64,000 bases of DNA from Microbacterium profundi (GTDB taxonomy: Bacteria; Actinomycetota; Actinomycetes; Actinomycetales; Microbacteriaceae): positions 248,001-312,000 of the forward strand of contig NZ_JPSY01000001.1 in assembly GCF_000763375.1 (NCBI RefSeq), given 5' to 3'. Of the stretch, positions 1 to 10,559 are shown one piece after another (position 1 is the stretch's first letter; each line of letters opens with the position of its first letter). The position numbers and the translations under genes are program-made. Under the pieces are notes generated by a model. It worked only from the letters and a program-made list of their open reading frames with translations. It searched no databases and was not told where the DNA came from.

Positions 1-412
1 CGGTCCACAGCGGGTAGTCCGGGGCGGGGATCAGCACTTCGTCGCCCTGGTCGAGGAGCGCCTGCATCGTCATGGTGATGAGCTCGGAGACGCCGTTGCC
101 GAGATAGACGTCGTCGGGACCGAACGACGGGAAACCCTCGATCTGCTCGTATCGGCTCACCACGGCGCGACGCGCGGAGATGATGCCTCGGCTGTCACTG
201 TAACCGTGCGCTGTCGGCAGCGCCGCGAGCATGTCGTGCACGATCTGATGCGGCGCCTCGAATCCGAAGATCGCCGGATTGCCCGTGTTGAGTTTGAGGA
301 CGTTGTGGCCCTCGGCCTCCAGCCGCGCCGCCTCTACGAGCGCTTTGCCGCGAATCTCGTACAGGACGTTCTTGAGCTTCGACGACTGGTCGAAGTGGCG
401 TGGAGGGGTCAT
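1..412 (-). CDS. alaA: Alanine/aspartate-type PLP aminotransferase (AlaA-like), 5' part only
   Basis: The gene reads leftwards from an ATG at 412 and runs off the left edge, so only the first ~137 residues are present. The protein starts MTPPRHFDQSSKLKNVLYEI and continues with LKLNTGNPAIFGFEAP, GYSDSRGI and LGNGVSELI, ending near PAPDYPLWT. This order of motifs matches the N-terminal half of E. coli AlaA (glutamate-pyruvate aminotransferase, class I fold). The PLP lysine lies outside the window. It is downstream of secA on the same strand, with a hairpin between them, so it is probably transcribed separately. Other class I aminotransferases are less likely because GNPAxFGF is typical of the AlaA branch. 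Confidence 0.85.
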   Translation of the reverse strand, partial: MTPPRHFDQSSKLKNVLYEIRGKALVEAARLEAEGHNVLKLNTGNPAIFGFEAPHQIVHDMLAALPTAHGYSDSRGIISARRAVVSRYEQIEGFPSFGPDDVYLGNGVSELITMTMQALLDQGDEVLIPAPDYPLWT

Positions 413-440
413 TGAGAAAGCCTACCGGCTCGGGCCGGAT

Positions 441-466
441 GCTCAGCGCCGCTCAGGGCGCTGAGC
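441..466 (-). terminator. Hairpin terminator after secA
   Basis: GCTCAGCGCC at 441-450 pairs perfectly with GGCGCTGAGC at 457-466 over a six-base loop. It lies 12 bases beyond the secA stop and before the aminotransferase start. No clear U-tract follows, which is common for terminators in high-GC actinomycetes. Confidence 0.6.
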
Positions 467-477
467 TCAGCCCTCGA

Positions 478-3291
<2,814 letters not shown>

Positions 3292-3314
3292 TTAAGTCAT
3301 CTCCCTTTTGTGGG

Positions 3315-3356
3315 TCAGAACCCCGGCCACCCAGATCGGGCTTCAGTACCGGGCAT
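3315..3356 (-). other. Possible leaderless 13-codon leader ORF upstream of secA
   Basis: On the secA strand an ATG at 3356 opens the short frame MPGTEARSGWPGF, ending in TGA at 3315-3317, 24 bases before the secA GTG. TAACAT lies 8 bases before this ATG, fitting the leaderless pattern seen repeatedly in this window. The first codons share a 15-base identity with another intergenic region (27638-27652). Translation is not demonstrated; it may be only the secA 5' leader. Confidence 0.3.
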
Positions 3357-3369
3357 ACCTCGCCATGTT

Positions 3370-3379
3370 ACCGGCCGGT
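3370..3379. promoter_or_regulatory. Palindrome ACCGGCCGGT in the secA-padR intergenic region
   Basis: A perfect 10-base palindrome sits within GTTACCGGCCGGTGAC, immediately upstream of the proposed secA -10 box (TAACAT, 3365-3370 on the minus strand). It could be an operator for secA or for the divergent padR gene. Short GC palindromes are frequent in such genomes, so support is weak. Confidence 0.25.
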
Positions 3380-3430
3380 GACCTTTGCATCGTCTGGATG
3401 AGCCATTCCGGCGACATTGCCGCGTATGTA

Positions 3431-3436
3431 TATATT
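3431..3436 (+). promoter_or_regulatory. AT-rich -10 region of padR
   Basis: TATATT lies in TATGTATATATTGAG, an unusually AT-rich patch for this sequence, 23 bases before the padR ATG. The site could combine the -10 element with an autoregulatory PadR operator, since PadR proteins often bind AT-rich dyads over their own promoters. No convincing -35 was seen. Confidence 0.4.
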
Positions 3437-3459
3437 GAGAAATCACTTCCGGAGGTCAT

Positions 3460-4080
3460 ATGTCGGTACGTCAGAGCCTGCTCGCCATTCTCGATCAGGG
3501 TCCCTGCTACGGCTATCAGCTGCGCAGCGAGTTCGATCGCCGCACCGGCTCGACGTGGCCGCTGAATGTCGGCCAGATCTACAACACGCTCGAGCGGCTC
3601 GAACGCGATGGCCTGGTGGGACGCGGCTTCACCGACGAGAAGGGTCACGTGTACTGGCAGATCACGGATGCGGGATCCGCCGAGGTGGCCTCGTGGCTCT
3701 CGTCCCCCGTCGTGCGCAGCGGTGCGACCCGCGACGAGCTCGCGATCAAGCTCGCGGTCGCTGCGACACTGCCCGGCGTCGACGTCGCAGCCGTCATCCA
3801 GGCGCAGCGGAGGGCGTCGCTGGAGCAGATGCAGTCCCTGCAGCGCGCGCAGTACACGGGCGCCGACCCTCACGGGCCACAGCAGCTCGCCTGGTCGCTC
3901 GTCGTGGATTCGATGATCTTCGCGGCCGAGGCCGAGGTGCGCTGGCTCGACCACACCGAACAACGGCTCACGCGGCACTCGCGCCATACCATGGGTCTCG
4001 AGCTCGCGACCGAGCATCCCAAGAAGGGGCGCCCGACGCTGTCACGGCGCGATGACCCGGTCGCGACTGCGGAGAGGTGA
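3460..4080 (+). CDS. PadR-family transcriptional regulator
   Basis: The 206-residue protein has an N-terminal PadR winged helix (about 1-80), including LLAILDQGPCYGYQLRSEF, LNVGQIYNTLERLERDGLV and a basic wing ending in YWQITDAG. A C-terminal helical dimerisation part (about 90-180) follows. PadR proteins usually repress efflux or stress genes and their own promoter. No transporter gene is adjacent, so the target is unknown. The ATG at 3460 is preceded by GGAGG at 3451-3455. The tail after residue ~185 is basic and low in complexity. Confidence 0.88.
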   Translation: MSVRQSLLAILDQGPCYGYQLRSEFDRRTGSTWPLNVGQIYNTLERLERDGLVGRGFTDEKGHVYWQITDAGSAEVASWLSSPVVRSGATRDELAIKLAVAATLPGVDVAAVIQAQRRASLEQMQSLQRAQYTGADPHGPQQLAWSLVVDSMIFAAEAEVRWLDHTEQRLTRHSRHTMGLELATEHPKKGRPTLSRRDDPVATAER

Positions 4081-4127
4081 CGCCGGGTGGTCGGCCGATG
4101 CACAGCCCACGCATCGTGAACGGAAAG

Positions 4128-4133
4128 TAGGAT
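4128..4133 (+). promoter_or_regulatory. -10 box of a leaderless promoter
   Basis: TAGGAT is followed by exactly six bases and then the ATG at 4140, so transcription would start at or within a base of the start codon. No Shine-Dalgarno sequence is present in the gap. Confidence 0.55.
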
Positions 4134-4139
4134 CGATCC

Positions 4140-5462
4140 ATGGCCGGATTCTGGGGTAAGCGCAAGCGCGAAGAACAGGCTGCGCAAGCAGCACAGGACG
4201 CCGATCTCGCTCGCAAGGCGGAACAGGCGCTGGTCGCCGCGGACGAGCGCATCCGCACCGCCGGCGACGAGCTCGCCTTCGCCGAGGCGGAGCTGGGACT
4301 GTCGCTCACGAAGGATCTGACGGCAGCGCTGGATGCAGTGCGCACGCACCTGCGCGAGGCATTCCAGTTGCATCAGCTCAACCACGACGAGATCCCCGAC
4401 ACTGATGAGGAACTCCGAACGCGCGACGCGCGGATCGTGCAGTTGTGCGAGTGGGCCGAGGACCTGCTGGATGAGAAGACCTCAGCGTTGGCCGAGTCCA
4501 TCGCGAAGGTGCGCCGCGCGCCGCAGGTGCGTGAGAAGGTGCGCTCGGACGCGGAGAGGCTTTCCGCACGCCTCCCGCAGGCCCGCGAGATCGTCGAACG
4601 TCTCGCAACGCGGTACGCGGACAGTGCGCTGAACCAGATCCACAACAGCGCTGACGAGGCCGAGCAGCTCATCGCCTTCGCCACGCACGGCGCCGACGTC
4701 GCAGAACGACGTCGCGCCGCGAAGCAGAATGAAGAGGCGAACCTCGCCTTGGAGACCGCGACCGAGGCCATCCGCCGTGTCGGCGCTCTGCTCGACGCGG
4801 TCGAGGACTTCGAGATCGAGGCGCTGCGTGCAGAATCCACCCTCGCCGAGGTCGTCGCCGACTCGCGCGGCGACATCATCGCCGCACGCAATGCGCCCAA
4901 GGTCCCCGCCGTCACCGAAGCGACCACTGAACTCGAGAAGGCCCTGGAGTCACTGGCGCCATCCGGATCGCGCAACGACCCGTTCGCCGAGTTGACACGG
5001 CTGCGAACGGCCAACACCGCACTCGACGATGCGATCGCCAAGGCGCAGTACCGCATCCAGAATCCGCTGCCGAGCATCGCCCAGGTGCAGCACTCCCTCG
5101 ACGACGCCGATCGTCAGCTCGGCGTCGCACGCGGACTCATCTCCGGGCATCGCGGCTGGATCGGCGCGGATGCACGCACCCGCTTCGCGGAGGCGGAGCG
5201 GCTGCGCATCGACATCCCAGAACTCATGGCCGACGAAGACACGCGCGAGCAGGCACTCTCCGGCGCCCGTCGCGTCGCTCAGCTGGCAGCCGAGGCCCTG
5301 CAGCTCGCGCAACGCGACATCGACTCCGCCAGGCCGCAGCAGCAACAGCAGGACTGGGGTGGCGGCTGGGGAGGCGGACGCCGCGGCGGAGGCGGCGACG
5401 TCATGGGCGGCATCATGGGCGGCCTCGTCATCGGCAGCATCCTGGACGGCATCTTCGACTGA
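4140..5462 (+). CDS. Coiled-coil protein with Gly-rich tail, similar to the C-terminal half of TPM-domain proteins
   Basis: The 440-residue protein is almost entirely helical and charged from about 5 to 400, with many heptad-like Ala/Glu/Arg stretches. It ends in a Gly/Trp/Arg-rich segment and a short hydrophobic end (GGIMGGLVIGSILDGIFD). This resembles, from memory of the family, the part that follows the TPM domain in actinobacterial membrane proteins, but there is no TPM domain, signal peptide or clear transmembrane helix here. It is probably cytosolic or peripherally membrane-bound and may partner with a separate TPM protein. The function is unknown. The start is set by a leaderless -10 box. 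Confidence 0.75.
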   Translation: MAGFWGKRKREEQAAQAAQDADLARKAEQALVAADERIRTAGDELAFAEAELGLSLTKDLTAALDAVRTHLREAFQLHQLNHDEIPDTDEELRTRDARIVQLCEWAEDLLDEKTSALAESIAKVRRAPQVREKVRSDAERLSARLPQAREIVERLATRYADSALNQIHNSADEAEQLIAFATHGADVAERRRAAKQNEEANLALETATEAIRRVGALLDAVEDFEIEALRAESTLAEVVADSRGDIIAARNAPKVPAVTEATTELEKALESLAPSGSRNDPFAELTRLRTANTALDDAIAKAQYRIQNPLPSIAQVQHSLDDADRQLGVARGLISGHRGWIGADARTRFAEAERLRIDIPELMADEDTREQALSGARRVAQLAAEALQLAQRDIDSARPQQQQQDWGGGWGGGRRGGGGDVMGGIMGGLVIGSILDGIFD

Positions 5463-5482
5463 GCGGCGGGTGGAGTGCGGCT

Positions 5483-5570
5483 TCGACTCGCTTCGCTCGC
5501 TCAACCCGTTTCGTCTCGCTGCGCTCGCTCAACGACCCGCGGAGGCGCTCGCTCAACGACCCGCGGAACA
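5483..5570. repeat. Intergenic repeats built on CGCTCGCTCAACGACCCG
   Basis: Between two convergent genes, the unit GCGCTCGCTCAACGACCCGC occurs twice in direct orientation (about 5521-5540 and 5546-5565). A diverged copy precedes them, built on CTTCGCTCGCTCAACCCG. The motif looks like a small dispersed intergenic element of the kind common in Microbacteriaceae. Confidence 0.6.
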
Positions 5571-5577
5571 GACACGG

Positions 5578-5611
5578 AAATGGCCCGGCACCTCACGGTG
5601 CCGGGCCATTT
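5578..5611. terminator. Bidirectional terminator between the coiled-coil gene and hpf
   Basis: AAATGGCCCGGCACC (5578-5592), a TCAC loop and GGTGCCGGGCCATTT (5597-5611) form a perfect 15-bp stem. The A/T ends give a U-run in both directions. The flanking genes converge on it. Confidence 0.9.
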
Positions 5612-5617
5612 CATGTC

Positions 5618-6274
5618 TCAGGAAGCGAGCGCCTCGCTGGGCGGAGCCTGGGCGGTCAGTGAGATCACTCCGTAATCCCAGCCCTTGCGCCGGTAGACCA
5701 CGCTCGGGTGATCGGTGCGGACGTCGACGAACAGGAAGAAGTCGTGTCCGACGAGTTCCATGCGATCCACGGCCTCTTCGACCGTCATCCATTCCGCGTC
5801 GAAGTTCTTCGTGCGGATGACGACAGGCGAGTACGCTTCCTCATCATCATTCTGAACAGGAATGGCGCCCGTGGCGACGGCGTGCAGCACGTCGGCCGAT
5901 GCGGGCTCGACGTCGATCCCTTCGAGCGCGCCGCTGCCCTTCTCGAAGTGGGCCCCGCGAGGATGCTGGCGCCCGTCGACGCGCTTCTCCTTGGCGCGCC
6001 GCAACTGCTCCGACATCTTGTCGACAGCGAGATCGAGGGCCACGAACTTGTCGCCGTCGACGGCTTCCGCCCGAACGACCGGTCCCTTGCCGACCAGCGT
6101 GAGCTCCACGGTCTCGTCCGGAACACGCCCGCCTCGATAGGCGCGATGCGTGACTTTCACATCCAGGCGTTGCGCCTTCGCTGCGAGCGGCTGAACGCGG
6201 GCGATCTTCTCCTCGACAACGGTCCGGAAGCGATCGGTGATACCCACCCCGACGCCAACGATGCTTGTTTCCAT
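5618..6274 (-). CDS. hpf: Ribosome hibernation promoting factor, long form
   Basis: The 218-residue protein has the S30AE (YfiA-like) ribosome-binding domain at about 1-110 and a C-terminal dimerisation domain at about 150-210 (VVIRTKNFDAEWMTVEEAVD, HDFFLFVD, VVYRRKGWDYGVI). A variable acidic linker joins them. Long HPF dimerises 70S ribosomes into inactive 100S particles in stationary phase or stress. The ATG at 6274 is preceded by AAGGAGG at good spacing. The hpf-comF-lpqB-mtrB-mtrA order is conserved in actinomycetes. Confidence 0.97.
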   Translation of the reverse strand: METSIVGVGVGITDRFRTVVEEKIARVQPLAAKAQRLDVKVTHRAYRGGRVPDETVELTLVGKGPVVRAEAVDGDKFVALDLAVDKMSEQLRRAKEKRVDGRQHPRGAHFEKGSGALEGIDVEPASADVLHAVATGAIPVQNDDEEAYSPVVIRTKNFDAEWMTVEEAVDRMELVGHDFFLFVDVRTDHPSVVYRRKGWDYGVISLTAQAPPSEALAS

Positions 6275-6372
6275 TGCTGCCTCCTTGTCCCGGTCCTCCC
6301 GGCCAAGGGCGGACCGTGGTCGCCTTGTGACCCCCTACCGTAGTCCGCGCAGAGGTGGATGTCACCAATCAT

Positions 6373-7050
6373 TCACGATGCGTTTGCCTGGAATCCGCTA
6401 TGCCGCGGTGTCGCAGCGAGCGCGACCGCCCCGCGCACGCGGAATCCCGCCGTTGTCAGAGCGCGTGCGGCCTCGTCGAGAGTGGCGCCGGTGGTCACGA
6501 CATCGTCGATCACGAGGACTTCGCGCGCATCCCGGGCGTGTCGCGCGCGCATGCTCCCTGACACGTTTCGCCCCCGCTCGAGCGCACCGAGTCCGCGCTG
6601 GTCCGCTGTCGAGCGGACGCTGGCGAGAAGCCGGCTCGACGCGAAGCCGGCGCGGCGGATCAGCAGCTCGGGCACCCGATACCCACGGCGGCGGAAGGCG
6701 GCCGTCGACGTCGGGACGGGCACCAGCAACGGCCGCTCCGCGCCGTAGGCTCCATCCGCGATGGCCGCTTCCAGGGCCGTGCCCAGTGCCGTTCCCAACG
6801 GTCGCGAAAGCAGAGTCTCGCCCTCTTCCTTCAGACGTCGGATGCACCGCGCCGTCACTGCGCGATACACGAGCGCTGCGGTGACCGGCAGTCCACCTGG
6901 CGTCTTCTGGCGCATCGGCGCTGCGACCAGCGCTCGCCCGCATTCGTCGCAGAGCAGGGTGCCGAGCAGATCGCAGCCAGCGCAGCATCCGGACAGCGCG
7001 AAGGCTGCGAGCTCATCGACGAGCGAGGACCACGACTCTGCGAACGGCAT
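6373..7050 (-). CDS. comF: ComF-family phosphoribosyltransferase-like protein
   Basis: The 225-residue protein begins with two CxxC pairs (C23/C26 and C34/C37), a probable zinc-binding module. It ends in a type I PRTase fold with the PRPP-binding motif VLVIDDVVTTGAT (178-190) and the ComF signature PVPTSTAAFRRRGY (~111-124). ComF proteins are linked to DNA uptake or DNA metabolism; the substrate is not established. It lies between hpf and lpqB. No strong ribosome binding site precedes the ATG at 7050. Confidence 0.9.
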   Translation of the reverse strand: MPFAESWSSLVDELAAFALSGCCAGCDLLGTLLCDECGRALVAAPMRQKTPGGLPVTAALVYRAVTARCIRRLKEEGETLLSRPLGTALGTALEAAIADGAYGAERPLLVPVPTSTAAFRRRGYRVPELLIRRAGFASSRLLASVRSTADQRGLGALERGRNVSGSMRARHARDAREVLVIDDVVTTGATLDEAARALTTAGFRVRGAVALAATPRHSGFQANAS

Positions 7051-7088
7051 GCGAGCGACACTGACAGGCTCTGTCGCTGCACGCTCGG

Positions 7089-7134
7089 CGCAGATCCGCG
7101 ATCGGTGAGGAACGTCGCCGGACGCGGATCTGTG
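7089..7134. terminator. Inverted repeat between lpqB and comF
   Basis: CGCAGATCCGCG (7089-7100) and CGCGGATCTGTG (7123-7134) match at 11 of 12 positions as an inverted repeat around a 22-base spacer. It sits just downstream of the lpqB stop and upstream of comF. It could be a terminator or attenuator on the minus strand, or an operator for comF. Confidence 0.4.
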
Positions 7135-7140
7135 CAGGGG

Positions 7141-8853
7141 CTATTGCCCGGTGTGCGTACCGAGCACCAGGACGTCTGACAACCCCGTCTGCCACGTCGT
7201 CCCGCGCTGTGCGAACAGCACTCCACCGGCGTCGAGAATGCGCACGGCGGATGATGTGCTCCCGCCGGAGATCGAGATCGATGTGTCCGGTGCTGCGGCG
7301 AACAGCCCGGTGCCACCGACGGCCTGCGTCAGTACCACCCGGTTTCCGTCCGAATCCATCAGCACGCTGAGGTCGTCGGCGCCGACCCAACTCACGCCGA
7401 GCGCCTGCCCGTCCAGTCGCGCCACCGTGTGCACCGGTCCGAGCTCGGTCGGCACACGATCCTGATCCCTGATGATGGCCGCGACGACCAACCAGCGCTG
7501 CCCACCGATGGTGGCGACCGCTGCGAGGCGCACCCCGTCCGGGCCCACCCGCAGGTGGGAGATCGATGAGGCGTCGGGGAACGCGTTCGCGATCTCGAGC
7601 GGCACCACGTCGGACTGCCACGCGGTGAGCGCGCGCGGATCCGATGCCGGCACGGTCCACGTGTAGCCGTACGGATCCATCGTCGGCTCGATGAGCCCCG
7701 CTCTGGTGTCCAGTTGGTCGACGCGCCCGTCGGCCACGGTGTAGACGCCGCCGTTCTTCAACTGCACGGCCGCCCTGGCATCATCGGCTGCGATCTCGAC
7801 CGAGGCGACGGATGCGGCGATCTCGACAAGCTCCTGGGAGATACCCGGATATGGCGCGATCTCATCGCCGAGGTAGAGACCGAACTCCGACTCGGTGAGC
7901 ACGACGGTTCCGGTCTCCGTGCGCGGGGACTCGATCGTCGCGCGGCCGGCGTTCAGATCTCGCCCGTTGACCGTCATCCGAACCTCGGTGACGCCGGCGG
8001 ATCGCAGCGTCTCCTCCAGCTGCGTGCGCATTCGTGACAGCGCGGTGGGATCCAACGACAATGCAGCGGGAGTCAATTCGACCGTGGCGACCTTGTCGGT
8101 GTCGACCGGAACCGAGTCGCGAGCGAGCGCCACATCGCTCGGGAACGCGCTGCGCACCGCGGGTGCCAGCCACGCGCTGGGAGCGCCGGAGAGCAACGCC
8201 TGCGTCAGAGTCGTGGCGATCTGCCCACGACGCGGGTACCAGCGGATGTCCGGCAGGAGGTAGGTCCAGCTCTGATCGAAGAAGTGCAGTGCATAGCTGC
8301 GGTACACCTGAGGGAACGCCTCGGCGTCGAGGATGATGCCGTCGGAGGCCACAGTGATCCGCCACTCCCCCTCGTCGTTCTTCGCGACCTCGAACGACAC
8401 GAGAGAGGTGTCTCCCGACAGCTCGGTGTAAGCGCCGAACTCATCGACGCGCGCCGTCTGATCCAGCAGCACGCGGACATCGCCCTCCTGCGCTCCGTCG
8501 CCGACACCGGGGACATCGGCAGTGAACTCCCGCGCGGCCGCCCCTGAGTCGATCGTGACACCCGCACCCGGACGCCAGGTCTCGGCGAGATCCGGGCTCA
8601 GGAACTCGCGGGCGGTCTTCCATCCGTCCGCGGGTGTGAGCGCGGCATCCAGGAAGCCCTCCACGATCTCGTCGGGACTCGCGCCCTCCAGCGGACCGGC
8701 GGCGATCTGGCTGATGTCCGGCGGCAGATCGACGTCGCCCAGGGCGAGACCGGACTTCACCTCCCCCGTCGTCGGCAGTCCGGCGCATGCGGACAGAAGT
8801 ACGGCGAAGACGGCCAGCACAGCGATCGGGAATGCTCGGCGCCTGCGTTTCAT
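7141..8853 (-). CDS. lpqB: LpqB-family lipoprotein, MtrAB accessory protein
   Basis: The 570-residue protein has a basic N-terminus, a hydrophobic stretch and a lipobox LLSAC with the lipidated Cys at 23. A GerMN (sporulation/germination) domain occupies roughly 180-330, and a beta-rich, probably propeller-like C-terminal part follows. In mycobacteria LpqB binds the extracellular domain of the sensor kinase MtrB and tunes signalling in cell division and wall stress. Its ATG overlaps the mtrB stop by four bases (ATGA), so it is co-translated with mtrB. Confidence 0.95.
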   Translation of the reverse strand: MKRRRRAFPIAVLAVFAVLLSACAGLPTTGEVKSGLALGDVDLPPDISQIAAGPLEGASPDEIVEGFLDAALTPADGWKTAREFLSPDLAETWRPGAGVTIDSGAAAREFTADVPGVGDGAQEGDVRVLLDQTARVDEFGAYTELSGDTSLVSFEVAKNDEGEWRITVASDGIILDAEAFPQVYRSYALHFFDQSWTYLLPDIRWYPRRGQIATTLTQALLSGAPSAWLAPAVRSAFPSDVALARDSVPVDTDKVATVELTPAALSLDPTALSRMRTQLEETLRSAGVTEVRMTVNGRDLNAGRATIESPRTETGTVVLTESEFGLYLGDEIAPYPGISQELVEIAASVASVEIAADDARAAVQLKNGGVYTVADGRVDQLDTRAGLIEPTMDPYGYTWTVPASDPRALTAWQSDVVPLEIANAFPDASSISHLRVGPDGVRLAAVATIGGQRWLVVAAIIRDQDRVPTELGPVHTVARLDGQALGVSWVGADDLSVLMDSDGNRVVLTQAVGGTGLFAAAPDTSISISGGSTSSAVRILDAGGVLFAQRGTTWQTGLSDVLVLGTHTGQ

Positions 8854-10550
8854 GGAGTGTCCTCCTCCGCGTTCGACATGGAATCGGTGAAGTAGAGCTC
8901 ACGCAGTTCGGTGAGCTGCATCGGCTGCGTGGCGTGGCTGACTTCCGAGAGCACTTCCTCGGGCTCGAGCGAGACCGGTGAAGCGCCGGTCAGATCTCCC
9001 GGCTGACGCGGCAGCGTGAGCACGAAGTTGGTGCCGACGGCGAGTTCCGACCAGACGGCGAGCGTGCCGCCGTGCAACTTCGCATCGCCCAACGCGATCG
9101 AGAGGCCGAGGCCGGTGCCGCCGATCGTACGCTGACGTGACGGGTCGGCCCGCCAGAACCTGTCGAACACGCGCTGCGCGTCCTCCGGATCCATCCCCAG
9201 CCCGAAGTCGCGCACGCCCACTGCGACAGCGTGCTGATTGCTGTCCACCGTGACGACGATCGGGCGCCCCTCACCATGCTCGATCGCGTTGCCGACGAGG
9301 TTGCGCAGCACCCGTCGTACCCGGCGCGGGTCCATGTCGACCGGTGTGTAGCCGCCCGGCGCGACCAGACGCAGTTCTGAGCCGCGGCCCTGCGCGAGCG
9401 GCAGCATCTGCTCGATGATGTCTTCCGCAAGACTCGCGAGGCTCGTCGCCTCCAGCTCCAGCTGCACCGATCCCGCATCGTACCGGCTGATCTCCAGCAG
9501 GTCGGCGAGCAGGGTCTCGAAGCGCTGCACCTGGGTGTGCAGCAGTTCGGCCGTGCGGTTGGTCGTGGGGTCGAACTGGTCGCGCTGATCGTTGAGCATG
9601 TCGGCGGCGAGCCTGATGGTGGTGAGCGGCGTGCGCAGCTCGTGCGATACGTCCGAGACGAACCGCTGCTGCACGAGAGAGAGCTCGCCGAGTTCCTTGA
9701 TCTGGGCCTCGATGCTGTCGGCCATGGCATTGAACGACCGCGCGAGCGTGGCGAGTTCGTCCTCGCCGTGCACGGGCAGCCGTACCTCCAGATCTCCCGA
9801 GGCGAGTCTCGCGCTGGTCTCGGCGGCCTCGATGATGGGCTTCGAGACGGTGCGCAGCACGGCCCAGGAGATGCCGATGATGATCGCGATGAGGATGAGG
9901 CCGGCCACCCACAGCGTGCTCTGCACGAACTGCAGAGTCTGCTGCGAGTCGGCGAGGTCGTACGCGATATATACCTCGAACGCACCCACCTCCGGCACGA
10001 TCAGCTGCTGTCCGACGACGATCCCCGGAGCGGTCGATCCGTCCTCCATCGGAAGCGACACCGACTGCCACGCCTGGCGATCCGGGAAGGACACCACGCG
10101 CTCGCGCAGCCCGGGACTCAGCAGGTCGGCGCTCAACCCGGTCGTGAAGCCTCGCACGCCGGTGCCGACCGGAGGCTCGTCGATCGCGAAGGCCGCGATC
10201 AGCGACGAGGAGGACGCCCGAGGGATCTCGTCGCGCACATCGCCCCACAGCGCACGCAGAGCGGATGCGTCATCGGTCACCTCCGCGGAATCGAGTGTCT
10301 TCTGGCCGGAGCCCACCGCGCTCAGGGCATCGCTGAGCACCTCGTCGCGTCGAGACTCGAACAGATTGTTCTGGATGACGAGAGCCATCGTGAGGCTCGT
10401 CACGAAGATCGCGAAGGAAGTGAGCAGCAGGGTGATGGAGATGATGCGGAATCGCAGCGAGCGGCGCCACGCCGTCGCGATCGTCTCCGGCCAGCCCCGC
10501 CAGTCGCGCCACAGCGCGACCGTGGTCCCAGTCGCGCTCGTCGCGGTCAC
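8850..10550 (-). CDS. mtrB: Sensor histidine kinase MtrB
   Basis: The 566-residue kinase has TM1 at ~37-60, an extracellular domain at ~61-212, TM2 at ~213-233 and a HAMP domain at ~235-287. A HisKA dimerisation domain follows, with the phospho-accepting His at about 303 in VSHELRTPLT, then a HATPase_c domain (NLVGNAIEHGEG; FGLGMDPEDA; GGTGLGLSIA). It phosphorylates MtrA to control wall remodelling and division. The gene starts 9 bases after mtrA and overlaps lpqB. Confidence 0.97.
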   Translation of the reverse strand: MTATSATGTTVALWRDWRGWPETIATAWRRSLRFRIISITLLLTSFAIFVTSLTMALVIQNNLFESRRDEVLSDALSAVGSGQKTLDSAEVTDDASALRALWGDVRDEIPRASSSSLIAAFAIDEPPVGTGVRGFTTGLSADLLSPGLRERVVSFPDRQAWQSVSLPMEDGSTAPGIVVGQQLIVPEVGAFEVYIAYDLADSQQTLQFVQSTLWVAGLILIAIIIGISWAVLRTVSKPIIEAAETSARLASGDLEVRLPVHGEDELATLARSFNAMADSIEAQIKELGELSLVQQRFVSDVSHELRTPLTTIRLAADMLNDQRDQFDPTTNRTAELLHTQVQRFETLLADLLEISRYDAGSVQLELEATSLASLAEDIIEQMLPLAQGRGSELRLVAPGGYTPVDMDPRRVRRVLRNLVGNAIEHGEGRPIVVTVDSNQHAVAVGVRDFGLGMDPEDAQRVFDRFWRADPSRQRTIGGTGLGLSIALGDAKLHGGTLAVWSELAVGTNFVLTLPRQPGDLTGASPVSLEPEEVLSEVSHATQPMQLTELRELYFTDSMSNAEEDTP

Positions 10551-10559
10551 CCCGGTCTC

